Shown here piece after piece: positions 8,750 through 17,391 of a DNA stretch of 64,000 nt (within the stretch, counting starts at the first letter, position 1; every line of letters starts with the position of its first letter). The translations under genes and the position numbers were made by a program. This DNA comes from Alkalihalobacillus pseudalcaliphilus. GTDB lineage: Bacteria; Bacillota; Bacilli; Bacillales; Bacillaceae_D. The notes beneath the pieces were generated by a model. The model worked only from the letters and a program-made list of their open reading frames with translations, searched no databases and was not told where the DNA came from. The stretch lies in the NCBI RefSeq assembly GCF_028610675.1, contig NZ_JAQQWS010000001.1, positions 558,001 through 622,000 on the forward strand, in the 5' to 3' direction.

Positions 8750-9535
8750 TTATTCTTTAAATAATATATCGTTCTTTTTTTCCTCATATTCTTCTTCTGT
8801 AATTAATCCTTCTTCAAGCATCATCTTATATTCTCTTAATTGGTCAATATCACTTAAGTGAGTAGGATTAGCAGCTTCCGTATATTGTTCACTATACGTC
8901 TGAATTTGTTGGATAGCGTCCATAAATATATCGTATTGCTTAGGGGTACTAAGCTTAATCGTATTTTCGATATCAATATCGTCAAGATGGGCATCAAATC
9001 GACGCTCATACTCGTTCTCTAAGTAAAAAACCATTGTTCCAATTGTCATCCATTTAGGAGCGCTTTTGTTAATTTGTAAAATCTCATCTATATAGATGAC
9101 TTTCTGACCCGTTTTACAAGGGTGATTTCGATGATATTGAATGATCACCTTTTCCGGTGAAACAATTAAGGAGGCATCATCTCCTTTATAAAGCTTTTCC
9201 TTCGTATATTCAACAAGATAATTTTGTTCTAAGTATTGTTTCACTTCAAAAAACTGCTCGTAATCTTTGACAGAATTAATGACAATCGCTTGTTCATGAT
9301 TACTCAGAGTAAAAAAGGACTTCTTTTTTTTATCACTCTCAGATAAAGCTACATAAAAATAGCCAGGTGAAAAGCCTTTTGGTTTCTTGAGAATCATGTC
9401 TTGGATTTGGTCATAAGGGAAAAAATGACTTTGTTTGATTTTCGCTACTTGGTGTTTTGTAGAATACGTGTATAGAATACCGTCTGGAGATAACTCGATC
9501 TCACCATTCCACCCTTTCGCACGTAAATGATTCAA
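8750..9535 (-). CDS. SHOCT-domain protein with a PH-like N-terminal part
   Basis: 261 residues, no membrane segment. The last 30 residues are a clear SHOCT domain: an L-R-E-Y-K-M-M-L-E-E-G-L-I-T-E-E-E-Y-E-E-K-K helix pair. The rest consists of two beta-rich repeats, each with a G-W-x-G-x-I/ V-I-V-S-P-E-K-V-I-I-type start, resembling the bacterial PH-like domains (DUF4429) often joined to SHOCT. SHOCT is thought to help proteins assemble. It is the last gene of a four-gene minus-strand unit, 25 bp after the TPR gene. Confidence 0.72.
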   Translation of the reverse strand: MNHLRAKGWNGEIELSPDGILYTYSTKHQVAKIKQSHFFPYDQIQDMILKKPKGFSPGYFYVALSESDKKKKSFFTLSNHEQAIVINSVKDYEQFFEVKQYLEQNYLVEYTKEKLYKGDDASLIVSPEKVIIQYHRNHPCKTGQKVIYIDEILQINKSAPKWMTIGTMVFYLENEYERRFDAHLDDIDIENTIKLSTPKQYDIFMDAIQQIQTYSEQYTEAANPTHLSDIDQLREYKMMLEEGLITEEEYEEKKNDILFKE

Positions 9536-9560
9536 AATAGCCCTCCTCTCTAGCTATGCC

Positions 9561-10487
9561 TTATTTAGATTCAAAAGAATATTCTCGATGATGGTGTCGT
9601 TGGCATCCAAACAAGTAACATGCTGTTAATGCAGCTGCTTCGAATTTCACACAAGGCCTGTAACCCGTCATTAGCTTTTCCATCATTTGTTTATATTCTT
9701 GTCGTTGCTCATCTAGTGTCTGAATGAATTCATCCTTTTCTAAAACTGACCAATCTTCATCACATTCTTCATTGAAAGCATCTTCTATTTCGTCTTCTTT
9801 TTCACTCATAGCTTGATTAACGATATCTGTTGCTTTTTTGTTATCTCCTGACTGCAATAATGAATAAGCGTATCTTTGAATCCAATCAGGCTCTTTATAA
9901 TAATCATCCCAAGATTGTTGATACCACTGATTTGCTAAATCATAGCTGCACAGTTCATAGTATAAATCAGCCACTTCTAGTTCTCCAACAAAATCGTCTT
10001 CATTTAGTGAGATTATTTTCACTTGCTCTTTCGCTTCCTTATCCCTACCTAAATCAATTAAACATTTCGTATAGGCATACAACGAAACATTCGAACCTTT
10101 TATTGCTGATTTTTGAAAAAGTCTTGACGCTTCTTCAACTTCCTGCAAATGATAGGAGGCAGCAGCTAAATTATGAAGGCTTACTTCAGATTCCGTTATT
10201 TGTATGGAACATTGTAAAACTTCTTTTGCTTGCTTCCACCTTTTGGATGTAACATAGATTTCACCTAATAAACTGTAGGGAAAATGCGAAGTAGGTTTTA
10301 ATTGAATCGCTTCTACTAATAATTGTATGGCCGACTGACTGTCTGTGTCATCATAGTAATATAACCACGCTAAATTGGTTAAGGATTGAACATCTCTCGA
10401 CTCTTTCAAAGCTAATGTAAATAAACCCATTGCTTGATTATAATCATTATTTTCTAGTGCTTGAATGGCTTTTTGATTCGTATTCAT
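9561..10487 (-). CDS. Tetratricopeptide repeat protein
   Basis: 308 residues, mostly helical pairs with TPR spacing: A-L-E-N-N-D-Y-N-Q-A-M-G-L-F, A-W-L-Y-Y-Y-D-D-T-D-S-Q-S-A-I-Q-L-L and P-Y-S-L-L-G-E-I-Y are recognisable repeat cores over about residues 5-215. The C-terminal 80 residues are acidic and end in a Cys- and His-containing tail (C-Q-R-H-H-H) that could bind metal. It is 6 bp behind the GNAT gene and 25 bp ahead of the SHOCT gene, so co-transcribed. It probably acts as a protein-interaction scaffold. Confidence 0.78.
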   Translation of the reverse strand: MNTNQKAIQALENNDYNQAMGLFTLALKESRDVQSLTNLAWLYYYDDTDSQSAIQLLVEAIQLKPTSHFPYSLLGEIYVTSKRWKQAKEVLQCSIQITESEVSLHNLAAASYHLQEVEEASRLFQKSAIKGSNVSLYAYTKCLIDLGRDKEAKEQVKIISLNEDDFVGELEVADLYYELCSYDLANQWYQQSWDDYYKEPDWIQRYAYSLLQSGDNKKATDIVNQAMSEKEDEIEDAFNEECDEDWSVLEKDEFIQTLDEQRQEYKQMMEKLMTGYRPCVKFEAAALTACYLFGCQRHHHREYSFESK

Positions 10488-10493
10488 GTTCAG

Positions 10494-11342
10494 TTAACGA
10501 CGCTTCCCGTGCAAAATCCATGGTGATGGCCATTCAAAGGTATGCTCAGGGACTAACTGAGCCACTTGTTCTTCTGTTAAATCAACCCAAACTCTCGTTT
10601 CATTTTCTTGTTCTTGTAACTGTCTAGCATAATAGTAATCAACGGTTTCCCATAAACCAGGCTCTGAAAACACATTATCATAAGGGTACAAAACATGCAC
10701 ATATTGATAACCTTTACGATCGTTTTTTAAAATAACAAACTTTGACTGATCCTCGTTCTCAAAAAATGACCACGCTTGAAGATCCTCTTCAGTGAATAAA
10801 GCTTCTGAAGCAGGAAATGGATAGTAACACTCATAGGGGAATATAAGTTGCTCTTTGAGATAACTTTGCTCTAACCATTTCTTTTTTTCTTGTAATAGAC
10901 TAACTTCCTTCCAAACGTTCGCTCCATTCTGTAAAAAAGAAATATCCGTCGTTGTCGCGTTGTATAATTTAAACCCTTCTTCTAATCCAATTTTCTTCAA
11001 TACACGTCTTGCTGGTATATTTTCTTCCTGTGTATTTCCACCGACCCATTGAATGTTTAGTGAGGTAAAAGCTTCCTCGATTATTTGTTTCATTAATGTA
11101 GTCGCATAATTTTTGCCGCGAATACTACGGTCACTTCTTAGCCTACCTAACATCGCATATTCATTCGCAAAAATGGAGAAACCTCCTAAACTAACTAACT
11201 TATTTTCGACAAATAGCCCAAATAGTCGGTTTTCTCCTTGCACTAAATAATCATAAATATGTAAAACATAATCATCGTCAATGCCTGTATCCATCGATGC
11301 AAATAACTGTTTATCATTCTGAGTTAATTCTCTAAATTCCAT
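10494..11342 (-). CDS. GNAT family acetyltransferase, long form
   Basis: 282 residues. The first 140 form a GNAT domain: G-G-F-S-I-F, R-S-D-R-S-I-R-G-K-N-Y-A-T-T-L-M (acetyl-CoA loop with G-K-N in place of the usual G-x-G) and N-I-P-A-R-R-V-L-K-K-I-G (motif B). The C-terminal half is an extra domain I do not recognise. Second gene of the M50-GNAT-TPR-SHOCT unit, which suggests its substrate may be a partner protein of that unit (inference). Confidence 0.78.
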   Translation of the reverse strand: MEFRELTQNDKQLFASMDTGIDDDYVLHIYDYLVQGENRLFGLFVENKLVSLGGFSIFANEYAMLGRLRSDRSIRGKNYATTLMKQIIEEAFTSLNIQWVGGNTQEENIPARRVLKKIGLEEGFKLYNATTTDISFLQNGANVWKEVSLLQEKKKWLEQSYLKEQLIFPYECYYPFPASEALFTEEDLQAWSFFENEDQSKFVILKNDRKGYQYVHVLYPYDNVFSEPGLWETVDYYYARQLQEQENETRVWVDLTEEQVAQLVPEHTFEWPSPWILHGKRR

Positions 11343-11377
11343 TGTTTCTCCCCCTGCTTTGAATCGTAAGTCTTATT

Positions 11378-12463
11378 TTAAGCATGCTGACGTTCTTTTA
11401 ACTGCTGTTGACAATGTTTGATTAGATTATATTCCATTTGTGCGTCCCCTTCATTAGGGTGTCTTTTACCATACTCGATCGCTTCAGCAAAAAATTGACT
11501 AGCTTTTTCTTCATTTCCTTCCATTCTCCACGCGAACATCGCCTTCAAACGTGAATGTGAGATCATTTTAGCTGATATACTCACTTGCAGTTCCTTCTGC
11601 TTCCACATATTCTCAACTACCTCTAGCTGTTCATTTAAATACAAATGGATAAACATCCATTCCTTAGCAACTTCTTGACGATAAAAATTAGTCTTATCGA
11701 TGTTTGTCCATACTTCGTCGATGATTTCCCGTGCTTCAATAAATCTCTGTCCCTCAAGTGCTCGATTATAGTGGACGAGCATCACCCAAATATGGAATAA
11801 GTCTTGATAATTGAGTAGCTCAGGTTTTTCGATAAGTTCTTGCGGTAATTCCAGGTAAGCTGTACCCGTTGAAGTTAAGCTATTTACCTTAAGTTGATTA
11901 TACAAAAATTGGCGAACTTCTACTTTTTTTATGGAATTTTTCAACATCATGCCATCATTAAATGAAAAAGGGGTGAGGTTAAGTCCAGCTGCTAATAAAC
12001 CCGCCATAACGAATGCGAGTATATGTATTGAACGGAAATCGAGCGATAGAGTAACTCCTAAAACCAATACACTCGCGAAAATATTCATAAGTCCGCCGCC
12101 TAATAAGTAAAGTTTAAACGGGAAATTACCATCCTTTTTTTCCGGTGGAATCATCAGACATTGACCGAGAGTTCCAGGAACGGAAAGTCTTTTATATTCA
12201 ATTTTATCAGAATTCTTGACCCACATATGAGAAAATACGCGAAACGATAAGACTTGATACCCCGTTGCTTTTCCAAATAGTAGATGGCCAAATTCGTGGA
12301 TGATTAAGTGGAAAATAAATGACAGGATTAAAGTACCAACTGCAATAATAATGTTGACCCAAGATGTAGGCGTATCAATCATATATAACGCGCCTAAAAA
12401 GCCACCAGCGGCACCAACAAGCATCATAATAATGATGTGTGGGAATGAGTTCTTTTGCTTCAT
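11378..12463 (-). CDS. M50 (site-2 protease-like) membrane metallopeptidase with a helical C-terminal domain
   Basis: 361 residues from the chosen ATG. Membrane helices at about 10-30, 38-60, 115-140 and 145-170. The zinc-binding H-E-F-G-H is at 56-60 within a helix, and the second catalytic element L-T-P-F-S-F-N-D-G provides the aspartate. The C-terminal 190 residues are soluble, helical, and TPR-like. The start at 12461-12463 has GAGGGG upstream; the Met codon at 12490 has none. First gene of a four-gene minus-strand operon. Substrate unknown; such proteases cut membrane-embedded regulators or peptides. Confidence 0.82.
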   Translation of the reverse strand: MKQKNSFPHIIIMMLVGAAGGFLGALYMIDTPTSWVNIIIAVGTLILSFIFHLIIHEFGHLLFGKATGYQVLSFRVFSHMWVKNSDKIEYKRLSVPGTLGQCLMIPPEKKDGNFPFKLYLLGGGLMNIFASVLVLGVTLSLDFRSIHILAFVMAGLLAAGLNLTPFSFNDGMMLKNSIKKVEVRQFLYNQLKVNSLTSTGTAYLELPQELIEKPELLNYQDLFHIWVMLVHYNRALEGQRFIEAREIIDEVWTNIDKTNFYRQEVAKEWMFIHLYLNEQLEVVENMWKQKELQVSISAKMISHSRLKAMFAWRMEGNEEKASQFFAEAIEYGKRHPNEGDAQMEYNLIKHCQQQLKERQHA

Positions 12464-12917
12464 GATGTAACCCCTCTTTGTTTTATTCATTTAAAAAGCT
12501 TCCAAATCTTTTCTAGTATAACAAAATCAAGTTCATTTCTGTAGAGAATATAAGAAATATTTACATAATTATTTCGTTCTTGAAGAGGTATGAAGTATTG
12601 CCGGTTAATAGCAGCTAAAAGTAAGATGGTTGAAGCTATTTGCGGGAGTAGATTGGTTAGTTTTTTATGGCTGTGAATTGAGTTGCTGGTGATGATGACA
12701 ACAGTAAAGAGCAATATTAAACTTTGTGATGCTACTTTTTGGTTTTCCCTACCACACTCGGTACTAATTCTACTGGTTGTGTTGTTACTTCAGGACTTCT
12801 CCTACAATTACTAGATTTGATTTCACTCCGATATAGCATTATGCGTGTAAGCTCTTTTCCTTTTTTGGTTATTATACTTACTAGAGAATTAAAAATTGAT
12901 TCAAAATGGAGGGTATA
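12464..12917. other. Intergenic stretch without a convincing gene
   Basis: A 75-codon minus-strand frame (12487-12714) exists but lacks a ribosome site and recognisable sequence, so I do not call it. The part at about 12770-12800 (GTTGTGTTGTTACTTC and following) loosely resembles the hairpin repeats at 33131-33264 and 53410-53580. Confidence 0.4.
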
Positions 12918-13451
12918 ATGAATCAGGCTGTTTTTTTAGATCGAGATGGTGTGATTAATGAGGTGTTAACAAAGAGGGTGAAGTACGTAAATAAGCCTTC
13001 TGATTTTTTTCTATTAAATGGGGTTGGAGAAGCAGTAAAAAAACTAAACGATGCTCAATTTCTCGTATTTGTTGTGACCAATCAAGGTGGGGTCGGACTT
13101 GGTTTTATGAAAGAAAAGATGCTAACGATGATCCATGAGAGAATGAAAGAAGATTTACTTCAGTATGGAGCTACTATTGATGAGATTGCCTATTGCCCTC
13201 ATAAACCCAATGCTGGTTGCCATTGTCGTAAACCTCAAGCATATTTGCTAAAAAAGATAGCCAAAAAATATAACGTTGACTTACAGCAAAGTATAATGGT
13301 TGGTGACCGTGAGCCAGATATCGTCGCTGGTAAAAATGCCGGTTGTAAAACCATATTGGTCCATGCAAGAAGTGAGGATAATTATGGAGCCGATTTTGTT
13401 TGTTCAGATTTATTAAAAGCTATTCCACAAATCTTACAGTTAAAAAAATAG
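12918..13451 (+). CDS. HAD-IIIA phosphatase, D-glycero-manno-heptose 1,7-bisphosphate phosphatase-like
   Basis: 177 residues. Catalytic aspartates Asp8 and Asp10 in F-L-D-R-D-G-V-I-N, the T-N-Q-G motif II at 54-57, Lys105, and D-R-E-P-D at 130-134 make a full HAD active site. The zinc-binding loop C-P-H...C-H-C-R-K-P (Cys93, His95, Cys101, Cys103) is diagnostic of the GmhB/HisB-N branch. Those enzymes remove a phosphate from heptose bisphosphate or histidinol phosphate; no partner genes are here, so the substrate is open. The ATG at 12918 follows GGAGGG; an earlier ATG at 12906 has no ribosome site. Confidence 0.85.
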   Translation: MNQAVFLDRDGVINEVLTKRVKYVNKPSDFFLLNGVGEAVKKLNDAQFLVFVVTNQGGVGLGFMKEKMLTMIHERMKEDLLQYGATIDEIAYCPHKPNAGCHCRKPQAYLLKKIAKKYNVDLQQSIMVGDREPDIVAGKNAGCKTILVHARSEDNYGADFVCSDLLKAIPQILQLKK

Positions 13452-13460
13452 AATGATGCA

Positions 13461-13498
13461 CCCTCTTCCCGTTATTAATTGGATAACGATGAAGAGGG
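13461..13498 (+). terminator. Hairpin after the HAD phosphatase gene
   Basis: CCCTCTTC (13461-13468) pairs with GAAGAGGG (13491-13498), with an inner GTTAT/ATAAC pairing extending the stem. The following sequence is ATTTAAGG, so the T-run is weak. Confidence 0.6.
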
Positions 13499-13524
13499 AT
13501 TTAAGGTTTACATGTTAATATCCT

Positions 13525-13668
13525 CTAAAGGGTACTTGCCCTTTTTACATACTGGAGAATAATTTCACTTTGAGGAATGCTTGGTATACTAAGCATACTA
13601 TAGCTTAAATCTTGCTCTGGCACTTCATATACCATGTGATTTACTAAGTAATCAAGACTCACCTTCAT
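13525..13668 (-). pseudogene. C-terminal remnant of a CYP152-like cytochrome P450 (fatty-acid hydroxylase/peroxygenase type)
   Basis: A 47-codon minus-strand frame reads MKVSLDYLVNHMVYEVPEQD and continues with L-S-Y-S-M-L-S-I-P-S-I-P-Q-S. This pattern (M-K-V-x-L-x-Y-L-V, then Y-x-V-P-x-Q-D-L and x-x-x-P-x-x-P-x-S) is, from memory, that of the last 50 residues of CYP152 enzymes, just behind the haem-cysteine loop. The haem-binding cysteine segment itself is not readable upstream, where a stop codon immediately precedes the ATG. I take it as the tail of a deleted gene. No ribosome site. Family assignment is from recall and should be checked by a protein search. Confidence 0.4.
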
Positions 13669-13795
13669 TTATCAAGTGCCATATCCCTTTGTTTATTGGT
13701 GAGCGTTTGTAAGTCTTTCAATTAATCCTTTGACATGACTGACATATATGAATAATTTATATATTGTTTCATTTTTCACAAAAGTAAACTAGCTA

Positions 13796-14994
13796 CTAAA
13801 CTTCCATCCGAAAATACTTGATGATTGACACGAACATAAGTAATATCATCAATGTAAATGGAAAACCGATGATAATAGCCATAGCCTCTAAACCATCTAA
13901 ACCACCTGAATAAAGAAAGGAGGCGGCAATTGCTGAAATCAATAGCCCCAGGTGACTAGTACTCTATTTTTAGGATTAAAATCACCGCCACTTGAAAAAA
14001 CACCTAAAACATAGGTAGCAGAATTAGCAGATGTCACAAAAAAGAGCGTTATAATGAAAAGGGTCGTTACACTCAAGATAAGACTTATAGGTAACTGGTC
14101 AAGCATGAGAAAAAGACTTCCCTCAGGCTCAGAAATGATATTTTCAGTCAGATTAATACCCTCAACATGTTGAAAATGAATACCCGTTCCTCCGAATATG
14201 ACAATCCATATAAGCGAAGCAAACGCAGGTACAAAAACTACTCCTATTATGAACTCTTGCAAGGTTCTTCCTTTAGAGACTCTTGCGATAAACGTTCCAA
14301 CAAAAGGACTCCATGAAATCAGCCAAGCCCAATAAAAAAATGTCCAATCTCCCATCCATTCATTGTCAGCAAAAGGCATTGTTTCAAATGTAAGTGAAGG
14401 AAAGCTGGATAAATATTCCCCTGTCATTGAAACGATATATTCACTTAAAAATTGGGTCGGGCCCACGAAAAAAATGACGATCATAATTAAACCTGCTAAG
14501 CTCAAACTACAAATACTTAAATAAAGCATCCCTTTATTAATGCCTGTTACTACTGACGTAATAAAAATGACGGTAATAACTGAAATAATTATGAGTTGTA
14601 TCACTATCGAATTATTGAGATCGAAAACTTCTGAAAAACCACCTGCTAATTGCATAGTACTTAAACCGAGCGTTGTAGCAACGCCAATAGTCGTACCAAT
14701 AATGGCGATAATATCAATTGTTTTACCTAAACCTCCATAAATTCGATTTCCTATCAAAGGATAAAAAACTGAACTAATTAATCCAGGAAGTTCTTTTTTA
14801 AATTTAACGATAGCTAGTCCCAAAGCTACCGTGGCATAAACCGCCCAAGGATGAATGCCCCAATGAAAAACACTATAAAGCAACCCAACCTCAGCAGCCA
14901 TTTGAGTCTCGGCATCAATACTTGGAGGTGGCTGTTTGTAATGCGTCAAGGGCTCTGCTACTGCCCAGAATAATAAACCTACCCCCATTTGCAA
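13796..14994 (-). pseudogene. BCCT family (betaine/carnitine/choline) transporter, truncated and frameshifted
   Basis: The main open part (13939-14994) encodes 351 residues with the BCCT core, including W-A-W-L-I-S-W-S-P-F-V-G-T-F-I-A-R-V-S-K-G, the family signature. Two lesions are visible. At about 13953 a G-run reads TGGGGC where TGGGGGC would keep frame; one added G lets translation continue through G-L-L-I-S-A-I-A-A-S-F-L-Y-S-G-G-L-D-G-L-E-A-M to a natural stop at 13796-13798. At the N terminus the first roughly 120 residues are missing and a TAA sits in frame just upstream. It is therefore dead. A complete paralogue lies at 51186-53066. Confidence 0.85.
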
Positions 14995-15073
14995 AATAGC
15001 ATAGGTTTAATCATTATCTATAAGTTGATCATTTTTGTTGTAAAATACCAAGGAAGGCCATCCTTTAACCTCT

Positions 15074-15940
15074 TTATACATTTAGATCAATGGTCACTAT
15101 AATACCCTCTACATTTGTCCCTGATATTTCATAAGGGTAATTAACAGGCACATGAATCTGTTTCTCATCTGTATCTAAAGAATAATATAGAATGAGATAA
15201 TCCTTAGCATTTACGGTGACCAGTAAGCCTTCTTGATACCCGGATACATATTCAATATATTCCTCCAACACTAAATCATGCTCGTACATAATCGCACTGT
15301 GAGGTAAACCAACATAGCGAAAATGCCAAGGTTCATAAGAAATGCCGGTAATATCTGTTTTATGCTCTGGGTACCTCAGTATAAAACCGTGTTTCCACGC
15401 GTTTTTCGCTAACCATTTCCCTTCAGTTGCTTCAGACATTAAACCATTCTTAGAGCCTACGTCTAACGCTAATCCTAAATGATGTTCACTATAACCAGCA
15501 GGAAGAGCAAACTCACTACCTTTTTCTTCATACAATTGCTCTTGACTTGCAAATCCACGAAATCCGCTTGTCATTAGGAAATCATGAATTCCGACAGAAT
15601 TCGCTTCCTCAATCATCTCTATAAATGGTAAAACCATTCGTTCAGGTAACCATAAATCTGTGTTCATTAGACCAAAGTTTAAATCAAATTGATTTTGGTC
15701 ATATAGATTTATGACATTTTCCGGTAGTGCTAATTCACTAATTGGATGTTCATGATTCACTAATAATAAATCGCCCTTTGAAATTTCACTCTGGGAAAGC
15801 GTCATTTCCTCCCAATCCTCAATTTCTGCTAGTTTTGGACTAGCTAAAGGTTCTATGTTTATTTCTGAAGACGTTATCAATAAATGACTAATGGCAATGA
15901 TCGCCACGATACTGAGTAATAAAATAGCCCACTTTTTCAA
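15074..15940 (-). CDS. VanY-like D-alanyl-D-alanine carboxypeptidase
   Basis: 288 residues with an N-terminal membrane anchor or signal (about residues 5-22). The zinc peptidase motif S-x-H-x-x-G-x-A-x-D is at 151-160 and the second motif E-P-W-H at 203-206, both complete; T-S-G-F-R matches the substrate-binding element. Such enzymes trim the terminal D-Ala from peptidoglycan stem peptides outside the cell. It lies about 350 bp downstream of a VanS-like kinase and VanR-like regulator in the same direction, separated by a repeat element, so it is a likely but unproven target of that system. Not by itself evidence of vancomycin resistance: no vanHAX genes are present. Confidence 0.88.
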   Translation of the reverse strand: MKKWAILLLSIVAIIAISHLLITSSEINIEPLASPKLAEIEDWEEMTLSQSEISKGDLLLVNHEHPISELALPENVINLYDQNQFDLNFGLMNTDLWLPERMVLPFIEMIEEANSVGIHDFLMTSGFRGFASQEQLYEEKGSEFALPAGYSEHHLGLALDVGSKNGLMSEATEGKWLAKNAWKHGFILRYPEHKTDITGISYEPWHFRYVGLPHSAIMYEHDLVLEEYIEYVSGYQEGLLVTVNAKDYLILYYSLDTDEKQIHVPVNYPYEISGTNVEGIIVTIDLNV

Positions 15941-16287
15941 TTTTTGTTCCCCCTCTATCTGATTACATACAGTATAGGTGGCAACTTTTAAAAAGATGGT
16001 GGGCTAAATCTTAAATTTTTCTTAAGTTGTTAGTTGTATTTTTTTGTATGAAAGTTAGTGCGAACATGGAGCGTTGCTCATCGCTACCGAAAATTATGCT
16101 CCGCGTCCTGCGGGGTGGCGCGGGAGTCTTCGCATATTTTCGTCCGCTAGGTTACCACTAATTCTTAAGTTCAAAAAACAATCCAACACTATTCTTTTAA
16201 AATGAAAAAGAAAAAAATCAAATTGAATGAAGTTCCACCAGGTAAAGAGCGAAACCACACTTCCATCTTTGTTGGTGACAAAGTGAA
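15941..16287. other. Intergenic region occupied by a dispersed repeat
   Basis: From 16044 to the kinase stop codon the DNA belongs to the TTTGTATGAAAGTT-bounded repeat family (see 16044-16318). Its middle holds a GC-rich palindromic piece (about 16094-16135). No gene is supported; the 65-codon frame at 16094-16291 is a by-product of the repeat. Confidence 0.6.
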
Positions 16288-16318
16288 TCAAGCTTCGCCA
16301 TGTGCGTTTGGTATGATA
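16044..16318 (+). repeat. Dispersed repeat, copy 1, running into the end of the VanS-like gene
   Basis: Starts with TTGTATGAAAGTT (16044-16056) and ends with CTTCGCCATGTGCGTTTGG and TATGATA. The right third (CACCAG..AAAGAGCGAA..TTCATCTTTGTTGGTGaC..GCTTCGCCATGTG) matches the block at 27463-27530 closely. The last nine or so codons of the kinase gene (16288-16318, minus strand) are encoded by this right end. Confidence 0.75.
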
Positions 16319-17391
16319 ACTTTAAACACCGTACGCTTGACGTTGCTCTCAACTACGATCTCGCCATTATGTTGTTCGATAATGTTTTTAGCTATAAATA
16401 AACCTAAGCCACTGCTGTTTTTCTGATGGGTTCGAGATTTATCGCCTGTGTAAAACATATCAAACAAATAAGGAATTTCATCACTCGGTATGGCCTCACC
16501 ATAATTGATCATTTCAACAATGACGGACCCCTCGAGTGTATAAGCTTTCAAATCAATATATTCTCCATCTACGCCATAACGAATGCCATTGGTAAGCAAA
16601 TTTTCAAATACTCGTGCTAGTAAGTCTCCATCTGCATCGATCATTACATGTTCCTCAACCTCCATACGTACTTGGAGTTGGGCTTGTTCAAAAAGTGGAA
16701 TCATCTCTTCGTAAAGCTGATACAGTAAATTAGAAAGTTGTAACTCTTTTCTTTTTAGTGATTTTTTTCCATAGTTCACCTTTGTAATTTCAAATAATTG
16801 ATCAATTAGTTTTTCTAAACGTTGTGATTTATTAAACGCGATTTTGAGGTAATGCTTCTTTTCATCTTCACTCAATTGCTCGTCATGCAATATAAGCTCG
16901 ATATAACCAAGTACAGATGTTAAAGGCGTTCGCAAATCATGTGCAAGATTAACGACTAAATAATCCTTACTACTTTCAGCAAACTCCCCTTTTTCAATCG
17001 CTTCTTTTAATGTCTGACTCGCCGAATGTAAATCATTGGCAACGAACTTAAATTCATCATGACTTGTAATGTTGACACGATGCTCGAAATTCCCCTTCGC
17101 TAATTCCCTTATACCCTTCGACAACTCATTAAAATAAGCGGTGTATTGATTCATAAATAAAAGATAAAACAGAATAAATAAAGGGATAAAAACAATCATA
17201 ATGATGGTTGTTTCATTAAAGCTATAGAGAAATTGCCTGAAAGAAAAGAGGAAATCTCCATGTACGGCGTAATTATAATAAATAAAGCGCAAAATCGAAT
17301 AGAAGATGTATGTGACGACACCAGCTAAAAATAGACTAAGCATTAACCAAATCATCATTTTCACACGGAAGCTTTGCCAATATTTAACCAT
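16288..17391 (-). CDS. VanS-like sensor histidine kinase
   Basis: 367 residues. Two membrane helices (about 12-38 and 60-80) frame a very short outer loop. A HAMP-like linker follows, then the phosphoacceptor H-box L-A-H-D-L-R-T-P-L-T with His151, and an ATPase domain with N-box (F-E-N-L-L-T-N-G-I-R-Y), F-box and G-x-G-L-F-I-A-K-N. The D-L-R-T-P-L-T-S-V-x-G-Y form is characteristic of VanS-type kinases. It overlaps the response regulator by 8 bp. Its C-terminal residues (N-A-H-G-E-A) come from an inserted dispersed repeat; this is past the catalytic core, so it is likely functional. Confidence 0.87.
   Translation of the reverse strand: MVKYWQSFRVKMMIWLMLSLFLAGVVTYIFYSILRFIYYNYAVHGDFLFSFRQFLYSFNETTIIMIVFIPLFILFYLLFMNQYTAYFNELSKGIRELAKGNFEHRVNITSHDEFKFVANDLHSASQTLKEAIEKGEFAESSKDYLVVNLAHDLRTPLTSVLGYIELILHDEQLSEDEKKHYLKIAFNKSQRLEKLIDQLFEITKVNYGKKSLKRKELQLSNLLYQLYEEMIPLFEQAQLQVRMEVEEHVMIDADGDLLARVFENLLTNGIRYGVDGEYIDLKAYTLEGSVIVEMINYGEAIPSDEIPYLFDMFYTGDKSRTHQKNSSGLGLFIAKNIIEQHNGEIVVESNVKRTVFKVIIPNAHGEA

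Noticed and set aside
9830..10252. 140-codon plus-strand frame inside the TPR gene
   Set aside because: Antisense shadow of a well-supported gene; no ribosome site.
12487..12714. 75-codon minus-strand frame overlapping the M50 gene's upstream end
   Set aside because: No ribosome site, no recognisable sequence, and the M50 gene starts at 12463 with its own site.
16094..16291. 65-codon minus-strand frame between kinase and carboxypeptidase
   Set aside because: Formed by the dispersed repeat and its GC-rich part; no ribosome site.
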